Below are positions 21,653 to 34,716 of a DNA stretch of 64,000 nucleotides, piece after piece. Source of the stretch: Myxococcales bacterium (lineage in GTDB: Bacteria; Myxococcota_A; Polyangia; Polyangiales; Polyangiaceae); assembly GCA_025351875.1 (NCBI GenBank), contig JANXVA010000414.1, positions 1 to 64,000 of the forward strand, given 5' to 3'. Each line of letters opens with the position of its first letter. The stretch's first letter is position 1. The translations under genes and the position numbers were made by a program. The notes beneath the pieces were generated by a model, which was given only the letters and a program-made list of their open reading frames with translations, was not told where the DNA came from and ran no database searches.

Positions 21653-21814
21653 GGGTCATGCCCCCTTTCCAGCTCCGCTGATGGTGGCATTTCCTCGCGA
21701 ACTCACCTCGCGCGCGTGGAATGATTTGCGAGGCTACGAAAAAAAGTGCGTCCGGAGTTAATGAAGCCAATGCGCCGTGATCCTAGGTAGTTCACCCCTG
21801 TTCGGCTCCGAGGT

Positions 21815-23035
21815 ATGACTCCTCCCATGTCGAATCTCGCGCGTTCCCTCTCGCGTGCCCTGCCAGGCCTTCTCCTCTTGTCTAGCGCGAGCGCGTGCTC
21901 GGGTTGCACGAAGGAGGAGAAGCGTGGTGGTGGCGATACGCCGCCGCCTCCGCCGCCGAGCGCGTCGAGCGCGCAGCCGGGAGCGTGTGCGAGCGGCGGC
22001 GGGCAGATCACCGACGCGATAGCGGCGGCCTACTTACCGAAGAGCGTTGGAGGTTACTGCGTCGACCCGCAAGGCGAGGTGAAGACGTACGGCGAGAAGG
22101 GCAAGCTCTCGATGGACGAGGTCTGCACGACCGCCTTCGACGGCGAATGCGAGGTCTACAAGCGCTTCGGCCTCAAGCGCGTCGTGTCCCTTCACTATGT
22201 GGACGGGAGCGGCAAGGGCGGCACCGTCGAGGTCAACGTGTCGCAGTTCGCCGACGTTGCGGGCGCCTACGGCATGTACACGCTGCGCGTCGTCGCGGGA
22301 GATCCTGCCGAGCCGTCGACGCCCAAGCCGTTCGCGGCCGGCGCTGCGGCCGCGATCGGGACGGGGCGCGCCTACGTGTGGCGCGGTCAGCACCTCGTCG
22401 AGCTCCAGTACGTGAACGAGCAGGAGGCGCCCGCGGACCTCGCCAAGTCGAGCGACTCGATCCTTCGCGCGGTCGGCAAGGAGATCGGCACGAAGCTGTC
22501 CGGTCCGCTCACGCTGCCACCCGCCGCGCAGGCCCTCCCCGAGGCCAACCGGATCGCGAACGGCATCGTCTTCCAGCCGAAGGACATCAACGGCTGGAAT
22601 GGCGTCGGCCCGGGCGCGCTCGGCTTCTACAAGGACGGTGACCGCCGCTGGCGGACACTCGCGATCTTCAAGGACGACGCCGATCAGGCGAAGGATGCCT
22701 TCAAGACGATCAAGTCGAAGCCTGGCACGCTCCCGGTCGCGGGGCTCGGCGATGAGGCGGCGCACGTCGTCGTCGGCGGAAAGGACGGCTCTCCAAAGGT
22801 GGAATTCCTCGTCGCGCGCAAGGGCGGCGCGATCTGGGGAATCGGCGATGAGGAGTACGCGCTGCGCGGCGGCGGTGCCGGCGCCGCCGAGAGGGAGCAG
22901 AAAGCTCGCCTCACGAAGGACGAGGCGATCGCGAAGCTCAAGCCTCTTCTGGCGGGAGCAGCTCCCGCGGCCGCGACTTCGGCTGCGGCTTCCGGGTCAC
23001 CTTCGGGGTCTTCTTCGGGTGCCCCGAAGAAGTAG
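21815..23035 (+). CDS. Hypothetical lipoprotein (possible DUF6599-like)
   Basis: Lipobox SSASACSGC; ADVAGAYGMYTLRV block recalls DUF6599 proteins; not verifiable here. Confidence 0.65.
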   Translation: MTPPMSNLARSLSRALPGLLLLSSASACSGCTKEEKRGGGDTPPPPPPSASSAQPGACASGGGQITDAIAAAYLPKSVGGYCVDPQGEVKTYGEKGKLSMDEVCTTAFDGECEVYKRFGLKRVVSLHYVDGSGKGGTVEVNVSQFADVAGAYGMYTLRVVAGDPAEPSTPKPFAAGAAAAIGTGRAYVWRGQHLVELQYVNEQEAPADLAKSSDSILRAVGKEIGTKLSGPLTLPPAAQALPEANRIANGIVFQPKDINGWNGVGPGALGFYKDGDRRWRTLAIFKDDADQAKDAFKTIKSKPGTLPVAGLGDEAAHVVVGGKDGSPKVEFLVARKGGAIWGIGDEEYALRGGGAGAAEREQKARLTKDEAIAKLKPLLAGAAPAAATSAAASGSPSGSSSGAPKK

Positions 23036-24149
23036 CTCTGTGCGCGGCCTTGCCGAGCGCGGTGCGCTCGAAGCAGATCGGATCGACGCGGCGGGTCGCG
23101 CGAACGAGCGTGCTGGAGTGAATGAAGCGCGCCGTGACGGGGTCGTGATACCCGCTCGCGTCCGGCAGCTCGCTTCTCACGTCCTCGGCGCTGTGCACGC
23201 GGTGGTAGCGAACGACACGCCGCATGAGGTGGTCGCGCGCCCACTTCCCGACGAGGGATGCGAGGCCGATGATGAGATGGGTGTCGTCGCCGTCGCGGAC
23301 GAACGCGAGCCTTCCCACGCCCGGCACCTGGTACTCGCTGCGCGCGCGCCCCTCGACGAGAGTCGTGTGGAGGTAGCCGCCGAGCGGGCCGAACCGCGGG
23401 CCGTAGAAATCGAAGCCACCGACCTTGCCGCAGAGCGCGTAGACCTCATCGGCGACGGCGTCACGAGCGTCGAGCGTGAGCCGCTCCATCGTGTGCAGGT
23501 CGACCTCGAAGCGTGAGAGGCCGCGACCGACGGCCTCGTTGAGGCGCTTCGTGCAGACGATCGCAACGCGCGCACGACGCACGCGGACGCCCTTCGCCGC
23601 CAGCCGGTCGAGGTCGTCCGCGCAGGCGGCGACCATCGCGTCGTCCGACGCAAACGTCTCGCCTTCGGTCGCCCAGCAGAGGTCCGTGTGGTGTGATGGG
23701 CACGGCGCCTGGAGCGCACGCTCGTCGTCGAGTGCGACGGCGGCGAGGAGCGCTGCGGGAGTGCGGGCCGTGACGCCGTCACGCATCGCGAGCGCGCGCG
23801 CCCACGCCTCACCGAGCGAGCTGTCGTCGAACGCAACGAGCTTCTTCGAGTCGCCGATCCGTGTTGCGGAGGAGCCGCGCGGACGTGACGTGACGAGCTT
23901 GGCGCCGGCCGGGCTGACCGTGGCGAGGACGCTCGTGACGATGAGCGGGCCGAGCCGCGGGCCCATCCCGTTCTCGTCGATGCCGACGTAGTGAGGCCTC
24001 GCCCAGCTCGGCAGGGTCGGCTTAGGCTCGCGCGGCACGCTTCGCACTAACTGCGACAAGGCGCGGAGACAACCTCGACGAGCTCGATCTGCGAGCGTTT
24101 CGCGGCTGAGCTGCCCTGTGGAGAAGTGAAGGAACGTACCTGGACCCAC
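22938..24149 (-). CDS. Divergent RNase HII-like protein
   Basis: YVGIDENGMGPRLGPLIVTSVLA resembles RNase HII GIDExGRGPxAGPVV; also IGDSKKL. Confidence 0.6.
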   Translation of the reverse strand: MGPGTFLHFSTGQLSRETLADRARRGCLRALSQLVRSVPREPKPTLPSWARPHYVGIDENGMGPRLGPLIVTSVLATVSPAGAKLVTSRPRGSSATRIGDSKKLVAFDDSSLGEAWARALAMRDGVTARTPAALLAAVALDDERALQAPCPSHHTDLCWATEGETFASDDAMVAACADDLDRLAAKGVRVRRARVAIVCTKRLNEAVGRGLSRFEVDLHTMERLTLDARDAVADEVYALCGKVGGFDFYGPRFGPLGGYLHTTLVEGRARSEYQVPGVGRLAFVRDGDDTHLIIGLASLVGKWARDHLMRRVVRYHRVHSAEDVRSELPDASGYHDPVTARFIHSSTLVRATRRVDPICFERTALGKAAHRATSSGHPKKTPKVTRKPQPKSRPRELLPPEEA

Positions 24150-24295
24150 CTTACGACGTTGACCTGTGCGGTCGCGGTGTTTAAGGTCCTCCCCCCTTAC
24201 GGAAGTGCAGTTACGCTACCGGGCTTCGCTACAGGTAGTGCTCAGCTGTTCCACGATCGATATGGCGTCACCGAGAAGGCGCACGAGGCAGGCGG

Positions 24296-24658
24296 ATGAA
24301 CAAGGTTCAGCTCAAGAAGTTCAAGACGCTCCTCACGGAGAAGCGCGACGAGATCGTCAAGAAGGCGAAGCAGACGCTCGAGGAGGACATGGCTCTCGAC
24401 GCCAATGACCTTCCGGATGAGATGGACCTCGCTTCCAGCGAGTACCTCCAGTCATTCACGTTCAGGCTTCGTGGACGCGAGAAGGTCTTCCTCGACAAGA
24501 TCGAGAAGGCGCTCCGGAAGATCGAGGACGGCAGCTTCGGCACCTGCGAAGAGTGCAGTGAAGAGATCTCGATCAAGCGTCTCGAAGCACGTCCGGAGAC
24601 CACGCTCTGCATCCGCTGCAAAGAGGATCAGGAGCGCATGGAAAAAGACTACACCTAA
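24296..24658 (+). CDS. TraR/DksA-family C4 zinc-finger protein
   Basis: 120 aa; CEECSEEISIKRLEARPETTLCIRCKEDQE. Confidence 0.93.
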   Translation: MNKVQLKKFKTLLTEKRDEIVKKAKQTLEEDMALDANDLPDEMDLASSEYLQSFTFRLRGREKVFLDKIEKALRKIEDGSFGTCEECSEEISIKRLEARPETTLCIRCKEDQERMEKDYT

Positions 24659-24690
24659 GGAAACGCGGGCCATGGCGTCGCCGAGGGACT

Positions 24691-27693
<3,003 letters not shown>

Positions 27694-27757
27694 GCAACGT
27701 GATTCGTTACCACGTGTGCGCGGCGATTCGAAGCCGCGTCTCAGGTGCGCCGAGCCC

Positions 27758-29005
27758 TCATCCGAGCGCGTGGTCGAGATCCGCGATCAGATCCGCCTCG
27801 GATTCGATGCCGCAGCTGATCCTGAGCAGTCCGTCGGTGATGCCTGCGAGTCGGCGCGTCTCCGCGGGCATCGTCGAGTGCGTCGTCGATGCGGGATGGA
27901 CGACGAGCGTTCGTACGTCGCCGAGGCTCACCGCGTGCGTGGCGACGCGCAGCGCTTCGAGCACCTTGCGCCCACGATCGAGCGCATCGCCTCCGGGCGG
28001 CGCGAGAAGCTCGAAGGAGAGCAGCGCGCCGTAGGCATGCATCTGCCGGCGGGCGAGCGCGTGCCCGGGGTGAGTCGCCAGAGAAGGATGGTGAACGACC
28101 GCGACGCGCGGGTGCGCCGCGAGGTGGGCGGCGAGCGAAGCGGCCGTCGCGCAGGCGCGCTCCTGTCGCAGCGCGAACGTTCGGAGGCCGCGCGCGACGA
28201 GCCATGCGGAGAGGGGTGAGAGGACGCCTCCAAAGCCCTTCACGACGAGCTCGCGAGCAGCGTCGACGAGCGCCCGGTCACCCATCACTGCTCCGCCGAT
28301 GACGTCGCCGTGACCCGAGATGCCTTTGGTCATCGAGTGCACGACGAGGTCCGCCCCGAGCGCGAGAGGTGATTGCGCGAACGGCGTCGCGAACGTGCCG
28401 TCGACGACGACGAGCGGGCGACCGAGCGAGCCTGCCTTCGAGCCCGCCCCCGAGCGCGCCAGCTCGACGACGGCTCCGATGTCGACCACGCCGAGCGTCG
28501 GATTCGACGGGGTCTCGACGTAGAGGATTCGGGTTCGCTCGGTGACGGCCGCGGCGTAGGCCTCCGGCGTTCCGTCGACGAACGTCGTCGTGATGCCGAG
28601 CTTCGGCATCCGCTCGCGGAGGAGGCGCGCGCTCTCGGCGTACATCGATCGCGGCGCGACGACGTGGTCGCCCACCTCGCAGCTCGCGAGGAGGACGCCG
28701 GCGATCGCCGCCATGCCGCTCGCCGTCGCGCAGGCGGTCTCGGCGCCTTCGATCGCCGCGAGCTTCGTCTCGAGCGCGTCGACGGTAGGGTTGCCCCATC
28801 GGCCGTAAATCCAGGCGTCATCTTCGCCCTGGAAGGCGCGAGCGGCGTGGCTCGCGCTCGTGAAGGCGAAGGCGCTCGACAGGACGATCGGCGGGTCGAG
28901 CGCGCCGTCCTGGTCGGGCGCCTCGCCGCCGTGCACGCAGAGCGAGGCGATGGCGTCGGCGCGTCGTCGGAGCTGCTCGACGTACGAGAGCGATGGGTCG
29001 ATCAC
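27758..29005 (-). CDS. Trans-sulfuration family PLP-dependent enzyme (cystathionine gamma-synthase / methionine gamma-lyase type)
   Basis: [65 protein letters not shown] start at 29005. Confidence 0.9.
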   Translation of the reverse strand: MIDPSLSYVEQLRRRADAIASLCVHGGEAPDQDGALDPPIVLSSAFAFTSASHAARAFQGEDDAWIYGRWGNPTVDALETKLAAIEGAETACATASGMAAIAGVLLASCEVGDHVVAPRSMYAESARLLRERMPKLGITTTFVDGTPEAYAAAVTERTRILYVETPSNPTLGVVDIGAVVELARSGAGSKAGSLGRPLVVVDGTFATPFAQSPLALGADLVVHSMTKGISGHGDVIGGAVMGDRALVDAARELVVKGFGGVLSPLSAWLVARGLRTFALRQERACATAASLAAHLAAHPRVAVVHHPSLATHPGHALARRQMHAYGALLSFELLAPPGGDALDRGRKVLEALRVATHAVSLGDVRTLVVHPASTTHSTMPAETRRLAGITDGLLRISCGIESEADLIADLDHALG

Positions 29006-29015
29006 GCGAAGGAGA

Positions 29016-29888
29016 CTACTCCTCCTTCGGCTCGCGGATGAAGGTGACGACGAGCCCACCGACGACGACGAGCGCCATCCCTGCGATCGCCGCGAGGCTC
29101 GGGCGCTCGCCGAGGACGATCGCACCGAGGAGAGCGCTCGTGACGACCGCGAGGTAGCCCATGCCGCTGACCCGCGCGGCGAGCTCCAGGGTGTAGGCGC
29201 GCGTCAGGGCGAGCTGGCCGAAGCCTGCGCACACTCCGGCGGCGATCATCAGGCCCGTATCGCGCAGCGTCGGCAGACGTAGGTCGAAGAGCGACAGGCC
29301 TGTCATCACGACCCCCGCGAAGAGCGAGAAATGGACGGCGATCGCCTCGGGGTTCTCGGTCCTTCCCACGCGGCGCAGCATCATCATCGCGATCGACGCG
29401 AAGAAGGCGGCGGACACCGCGACGGCGGCGGTCGTTGCCGCGCTCGGACCGCTGCTCGCGGGGCCGCCTTGCCAGCTGAAGCTCGGATGGACGATCAGCA
29501 CGACGCCGCCGAGCGAGAGGAGGAGCGCCACGCCGACCGCCGCGCTGGTCTGCTCGCGCAGTACGACGGGCGCGAGCAGCGCCAGGAACACTGGCGTGAG
29601 GTTGAGGAGAGTGACCGTGTCGCCGAGCGGGAGGGTGCGTGACGAGAGCGCATAGAACGTGGTGCCCATCGCGGCGGTCCCGAAGAGGCTCCGCCAGAAG
29701 ATTGCCTTGCGGTCGTTCGCGACGAGCGAGGTCCCTCGCAGACGGGCGACGCCCACGGCCACACCCGCCCCGATGAGCGCGCGGACGGCGCCCACCGTCA
29801 TCCACGACGCGGACGAGCTCGCCAGGCGGGCAAAGAAGTTCATCAGCGCGAAAAGAATCGCGCCCGCGGCCATCCAGGCGAGGGCCAC
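29016..29888 (-). CDS. EamA/DMT-family transporter
   Basis: 10-TM pattern with two EamA-like repeats; LTRAYTLELAARVSGMGYLAVVTSALLGAIVLGE. Confidence 0.85.
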   Translation of the reverse strand: MALAWMAAGAILFALMNFFARLASSSASWMTVGAVRALIGAGVAVGVARLRGTSLVANDRKAIFWRSLFGTAAMGTTFYALSSRTLPLGDTVTLLNLTPVFLALLAPVVLREQTSAAVGVALLLSLGGVVLIVHPSFSWQGGPASSGPSAATTAAVAVSAAFFASIAMMMLRRVGRTENPEAIAVHFSLFAGVVMTGLSLFDLRLPTLRDTGLMIAAGVCAGFGQLALTRAYTLELAARVSGMGYLAVVTSALLGAIVLGERPSLAAIAGMALVVVGGLVVTFIREPKEE

Positions 29889-29980
29889 GGGCGCCGCGCG
29901 GGAGTGGCTAGCCGAAGCGGGTTTCAGGAGTCACCAGGGTTTCTTTGCGTGTAGTGCGCCTGTGATAGCCTCACGGGAGC

Positions 29981-32900
29981 ATGCTCAAGGTCGAATGCGA
30001 GTCCTGCAAGGCTCCGTATCAGGTCGACGAACGCCGTGTTCCCCCGACCGGCCTCAAGATGCGATGCCCGAAGTGCGGGCATACGTTCCTTGTCACGGAT
30101 CCGTCGAAGGGTGGAGGCGCTGCGCCGGCAGGCGGCGGCGCGCCGTCGAAACCCCAGATGAAACAGACCATGGTGGGGGTAGGGGCGTTCGGCGGCGGCA
30201 AAGCGCCGCCGATGCCGACCAAGCCTGCGGCGCCACCCATGCCGCCGCCGATGGCCATGCCGGAGGACGACGGGCTCGCGCTCCCCGCGGTGAAGCCGCC
30301 CGTCCCGCGCACCGCGGCCAAGCCGGCGAGCGCTGCGATGCCGGTCGCCCCGCCGCCTGTACACGCGCCCCCCCAGATCTCCGCGGGCTCGCTGCCGGGC
30401 CTCGATGACCTCGACCTGCCTGCGCTCGTCGGCGAGGTCGGTCTCCCCGCGACCGTGAATCGGCCCGGAGCGGCGCGCCACAGTGGGCCCAAGCCCGCGC
30501 CGCCGCCGCCCGCGGCCCCGCCCGCGTTCAGCTTCGACATGGACCTGCCGGCGGTCGGCCAGTCGCAGTCCGGTGGCGGCTTCGGCGCCGTCGACCTGCC
30601 TTCGCCCAAGTTCGGCGGCGGCGCCGACCTTCCCTCGCCTCGCGGCGGTGGAGGTGGCTTCGGCGCGATCGACCTGCCTTCGCCCAAGGGCGGGGGCTTC
30701 GGCGACCTACCCATGCTCCAGCACGGTGACCTGCCTTCCCTCGGCGGTCACAACAACTTGCCGATGGTGGGAGGCGGCAGCAACCTACCGATGGTCGGCG
30801 GCAACCTACCGATGGTCGGCGGCAACCTACCGATGGTCGGCGGCAACCTTCCGGCCCCGCGTGGTGGCGGCTTCGGCGAGATCGATCTGCCGAGCGTCCA
30901 GAACGACCTCCCGCAGTCGATGGGCGATCAGGCGCACATGCCGATGCCCGTCTCCGACGACCGATTGCTGCCCAATCGACCTGGTGGTGCGCCGCCGCCG
31001 ATTGCCTTCGGCGAGCTCGATCTCCCGCTCGTGGGGTCGTCGGGCGGCGCGCACGGCGGCCAGAATCGCTCGCCCGAGGCTGTGAGCTTCGGTGAGCTCG
31101 ACCTCCCCGCCGACCCGACCATGGGCGGCGCTCCGCTCAGCATGCCCCCGGGCGGAGGCGGCGCGAGCGGTGGTTCCCCCGGCGGAATGGGCTTCGGCGA
31201 GGTCGACCTCGGTGGCGACACGAGTGGCGGCCAGGTGATGGGACCGCCTCCGGCCGCGAGCGGCAGCTCGATGTTCGAAGAGGCCTCGCTCGATGCCGGC
31301 GGGCAAGGACCCGCGATCGGGACACGCCGGGACCGTCCTCAGCACGTCGATCGGCCAGGGTCGAGGGCGCCGAAGGTGATCGCCGCGGTGGTGGCCATCC
31401 TCGTCGTCGGCGGTGCCGCGCTGCAGTTCACGTCGGTCGGCGCCTTCGGCCACATCTACCTGAGCGACCGGCTCCACTCCGGCGACTACAACAAGGACGC
31501 GCTCAAGGCCTCGGACGCGGCGCGCGCCAAGCTCGCCCTCGATACCTATGCGTCCGCGCAAGTGGCTGCCGACGAGCTCGCAGATCTTCGTCGCAAGTCG
31601 CCGCGCTCGCGGCCGCTCGCCGCCTATGCGGCCTACGTCGAGTTTGCGAACCAGGTTCGCTTCGGCGGCGAGGCCTCTCGCAGCGCCCGCGCGAAGACGT
31701 TCATCTCGGACATCCCGCCGGGCGCGACCGAGCCGTACATCCTCGCGGCACAGGCGGGGCAGCTCGCCGCCGCCGGCGACTATGCGGGCGCGAAGAGCGC
31801 GCTCGCCGTGGCGGTCGCGAAGGAATCGAAGGACGGCATCCAGATCGACCTCGCGATCATGCGTGGCGAGATTGCCCTGAGCGAACGCGACAACCCCGGA
31901 GCCGTCGCCGCCTTCACAGAAGCTGCGAAGCTCGCGCCGAGCGCACGTACCCACTTCGGTCTCGCGCGCGCCTATTACGGGATGAAGCAGCTGAAGAAGG
32001 CCCAGGACGCCGCTGCGGCGACCCTCAAGGAGTCGCCCACGCACGCCGGCGGGCTCGCCCTCCGCGCGCTCCTCACGATGGAGCTACAGCGCGATTCCGA
32101 CGCTGCCCTGAAGGACCTCGCGATCGTGCTCGACGAGAAGGCTCGCAAGACCGAGGGCGCGAACGAGATCTCGAACGCGTACGCGGCCAAGGGCTGGATC
32201 ATGCTGGCGCTCGATCGTGCCGGCGAGGCGCGCAACGCCTTCGACGAGGCCGTGAAGCTCGACACGCGCAACGTGACGGCGCTCGTCGGTCAAGGCGAGG
32301 TGCTCTACGCCGACGGTCGCTACACCGAAGCGCTCACGCGTTTCGACGAGGCCGTGACCAAGGACCCGACCGGCCTCGTGCCGACCATCGGCGCAGCGAA
32401 GACCAAGATTGCCCTCGAGCGCCTCGCTGACGCGAAGGCGCAGCTGACGGCCGCGCGCGCGCGTGCCCCGAAGGACATGCTACTCGCCCTCTGGCTCGCG
32501 AAGGCCGAGGAGGCGCTCGGCAACAAGACCGTCGCCGAGAAGCTCTTCAGCGACGCCGTCGACCTCTCCGACCCGCAGAACCCTGACGCCATCCAGGCGT
32601 ACGCGGCGTTTGCCTCGTTCCTCGCCACGCAGGGCAAGCCCGCCGATGCGCAGGCGAAGCTCGATCAGGCGCGCGCGAAGCTCCCCGACACCGCTGCGCT
32701 GCAGCGCGCGTTCGGTGACGTCGCCGCCGCGCAGGGGCACTTCGACGAGGCGCTCGGCCACTTCCAGGCCGCGCTTCAGAAGAACCCGAACGATCTCGGT
32801 ACGCGCTTCCGTCTCGGCGTCACGTATCGCCGCATGAACAACGTCGACCTGGCCGCGAAGGAGTTCGACCAGATCGTCGCGATCGACAAGGAATACCCGA

Positions 32901-33808
32901 ACATCTCCCTCGAGCGCGGTCTCCTCTTCGAGAAGTCGAACGACGTGCAGAAGGCGCTCGAGCAGTTCCAGAGCGCGCTCGCGAAGCAGCCGAAGGACAT
33001 CGACCTCATGCTGCGCGTCGGCGCCGCGTACGTGTCGATCGGCGAGGTCGACAAGGCGCTGCCGCTGCTCAACAAGGTCAAGGACCTGCGCCCGAACAGC
33101 GCCGAGGCGAGCCACTACATCGGCCGCGCGTACCTGAAGCAGGGCGGCCTCGAGTCGGCCGCGGCGATGCGCTACCTGAAGCGCGCCGTCGAGCTCGACC
33201 CGAACAAGCCCGAATATCACTTGTATGTTGCATGGGCCGCCAACGAGGCGACGCCCGCGCAGCTCGGTCTCGCGCGCACGAGCGTCGACAAGGCGCTCTC
33301 GCTCGACCGGCTCCTGGCCGACGGCTACTGGCAGCGTGGCGTCGTCCTGCTCCGTGAGGGCGCCGTGAACGACGCCGTCAAGGACCTGAAGCATGCGCTC
33401 GAGCTGAAGCCGACGCGCCACGAGGCCCACGCTGGGCTCGCTGAGTGCTATGAGCAGAAGAACGACATTCCTGCCGCGATGGCGGAATGGGCGAAGGCCA
33501 TCGCCGGAGACGACAAGGTGCCGATGTGGCGCTACCGGTACGGCAAGGAGCTGCTCGAGAAGAACAACGCGGCCGAAGCTGCACGTCATCTCAGCTACGC
33601 GGTCGGCGAGGGCAAGAAGGCGCAGCCGCGTCCCGGTTGGCTCGCCCGCGGAGCGTTCGAGAACGGTGAGGCCCAGCAGAAGACCGGCCACAAGCCGGAG
33701 GCTATCGAGTCCTACAACCTGTTCCTCGAGCTCGCCTCGACGACGGACCCGAACCGTCGCGACGCGCTCAAGGCCCTCAAGGACCTCGGCGCTCCCTACG
33801 AGCACTGA
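29981..33808 (+). CDS. Zinc-ribbon (MJ0042-type) plus disordered FG-x-DLP linker plus TM plus long TPR protein
   Basis: N-terminal VECESCKAPYQVDERRVPPTGLKMRCPKCGHTFLV; Gly/Pro-rich linker; TM IAAVVAILVVGGAALQF; many TPR units. Confidence 0.88.
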   Translation: MLKVECESCKAPYQVDERRVPPTGLKMRCPKCGHTFLVTDPSKGGGAAPAGGGAPSKPQMKQTMVGVGAFGGGKAPPMPTKPAAPPMPPPMAMPEDDGLALPAVKPPVPRTAAKPASAAMPVAPPPVHAPPQISAGSLPGLDDLDLPALVGEVGLPATVNRPGAARHSGPKPAPPPPAAPPAFSFDMDLPAVGQSQSGGGFGAVDLPSPKFGGGADLPSPRGGGGGFGAIDLPSPKGGGFGDLPMLQHGDLPSLGGHNNLPMVGGGSNLPMVGGNLPMVGGNLPMVGGNLPAPRGGGFGEIDLPSVQNDLPQSMGDQAHMPMPVSDDRLLPNRPGGAPPPIAFGELDLPLVGSSGGAHGGQNRSPEAVSFGELDLPADPTMGGAPLSMPPGGGGASGGSPGGMGFGEVDLGGDTSGGQVMGPPPAASGSSMFEEASLDAGGQGPAIGTRRDRPQHVDRPGSRAPKVIAAVVAILVVGGAALQFTSVGAFGHIYLSDRLHSGDYNKDALKASDAARAKLALDTYASAQVAADELADLRRKSPRSRPLAAYAAYVEFANQVRFGGEASRSARAKTFISDIPPGATEPYILAAQAGQLAAAGDYAGAKSALAVAVAKESKDGIQIDLAIMRGEIALSERDNPGAVAAFTEAAKLAPSARTHFGLARAYYGMKQLKKAQDAAAATLKESPTHAGGLALRALLTMELQRDSDAALKDLAIVLDEKARKTEGANEISNAYAAKGWIMLALDRAGEARNAFDEAVKLDTRNVTALVGQGEVLYADGRYTEALTRFDEAVTKDPTGLVPTIGAAKTKIALERLADAKAQLTAARARAPKDMLLALWLAKAEEALGNKTVAEKLFSDAVDLSDPQNPDAIQAYAAFASFLATQGKPADAQAKLDQARAKLPDTAALQRAFGDVAAAQGHFDEALGHFQAALQKNPNDLGTRFRLGVTYRRMNNVDLAAKEFDQIVAIDKEYPNISLERGLLFEKSNDVQKALEQFQSALAKQPKDIDLMLRVGAAYVSIGEVDKALPLLNKVKDLRPNSAEASHYIGRAYLKQGGLESAAAMRYLKRAVELDPNKPEYHLYVAWAANEATPAQLGLARTSVDKALSLDRLLADGYWQRGVVLLREGAVNDAVKDLKHALELKPTRHEAHAGLAECYEQKNDIPAAMAEWAKAIAGDDKVPMWRYRYGKELLEKNNAAEAARHLSYAVGEGKKAQPRPGWLARGAFENGEAQQKTGHKPEAIESYNLFLELASTTDPNRRDALKALKDLGAPYEH
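30766..30850 (+). repeat. 21-bp in-frame tandem repeat encoding (N)LPMVGGN
   Basis: Repeated aacctaccgatggtcggcggc inside the 29981 gene. Confidence 0.85.
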
Positions 33809-33859
33809 GTAGCGTCACTCGATCGGCACGCGGCACGTCGAGGTGTACCGCCCGAGTCT

Positions 33860-34716
33860 TCACGGAGCGCGAGCGTTGGCCTCGAGCACGGCGGCCATCG
33901 CGGCGAACTGGTCGACGCTGAGGGTCTCTCCTCGTGCGTCGAGCGAAATGCCCGCCTTCTCCGCGGCTGCGGCGATGACATCGAGAGGAGCGACGCCCCT
34001 CCATGCGTTGCGCAGCGTCTTCCGGCGCGTGCCGAAGGCGCCCTTACGACGGCGCGGAAGGTGTCCGTCTCGACGGCGCGTCGCGGACGTTCCGGCTCGA
34101 GGCGGATGACCGCGCTCGTGACGTCCGGCGGCGGATGGAAGGATCCTGGACCCACCGTGAGGACCTTGGCGCAGCGAAACGCCGCGCGAACGAACACCGT
34201 GAGCGCGCCGTAGGTCTTCGAACCAGGTTCGGCGGCGAGGCGGTCGGCGACCTCGAGCTGGACCATGAACACGACGCGCTCGACGTCATCGGCGTTCACG
34301 ACCGCACGCTCGAGGAGCCGACCCGTGATCTGGTAGGGGAGGTTGCCGCAGAGCACACGTGGCGAGTCGACATCGGCGGCGCCGAGGAGCTCGCGCGGAT
34401 CTACGGCCTGCGCGTCTCCCTCGACGATGCGTACGCGTCCCTCGGGCAGATCCGCGAGCTCCTCCGCGAGCACCGGAACGAGATCGCGGTCGCGTTCCAC
34501 CGCCACGACCGAGCGCGCGCGGAGCGCGAGGGCGCGGGTGAGCGCGCCGGTGCCTGCTCCGAGCTCGAGCACGCGGGCGCGCCCCACCTCCGAGTCGGGG
34601 ATGCATGCCGCCGCGATCGCGTCGATGGTGTGCTGTGAGACGAGGAAGTTCTGCCCGAAGCCCTTCTTCGGCGAGAGCCCGCTGCGGCGGAGCACGGCGC
34701 GCGCGTCGCCCGTCAT
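33860..34716 (-). pseudogene. rsmA: 16S rRNA (adenine-N6) dimethyltransferase RsmA/KsgA with apparent 1-nt-deletion frameshift near 34040
   Basis: GFGQNFLVSQHTID, VLELGAGTGALTRAL, CGNLPYQIT. After ETDTFRAVV the continuation KGAFGTRRKTLRNAWRGVAPLDVIAAAAEKAGISLDARGETLSVDQFAAMAAVLEANARAP* is in the -1 frame. Confidence 0.85.
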
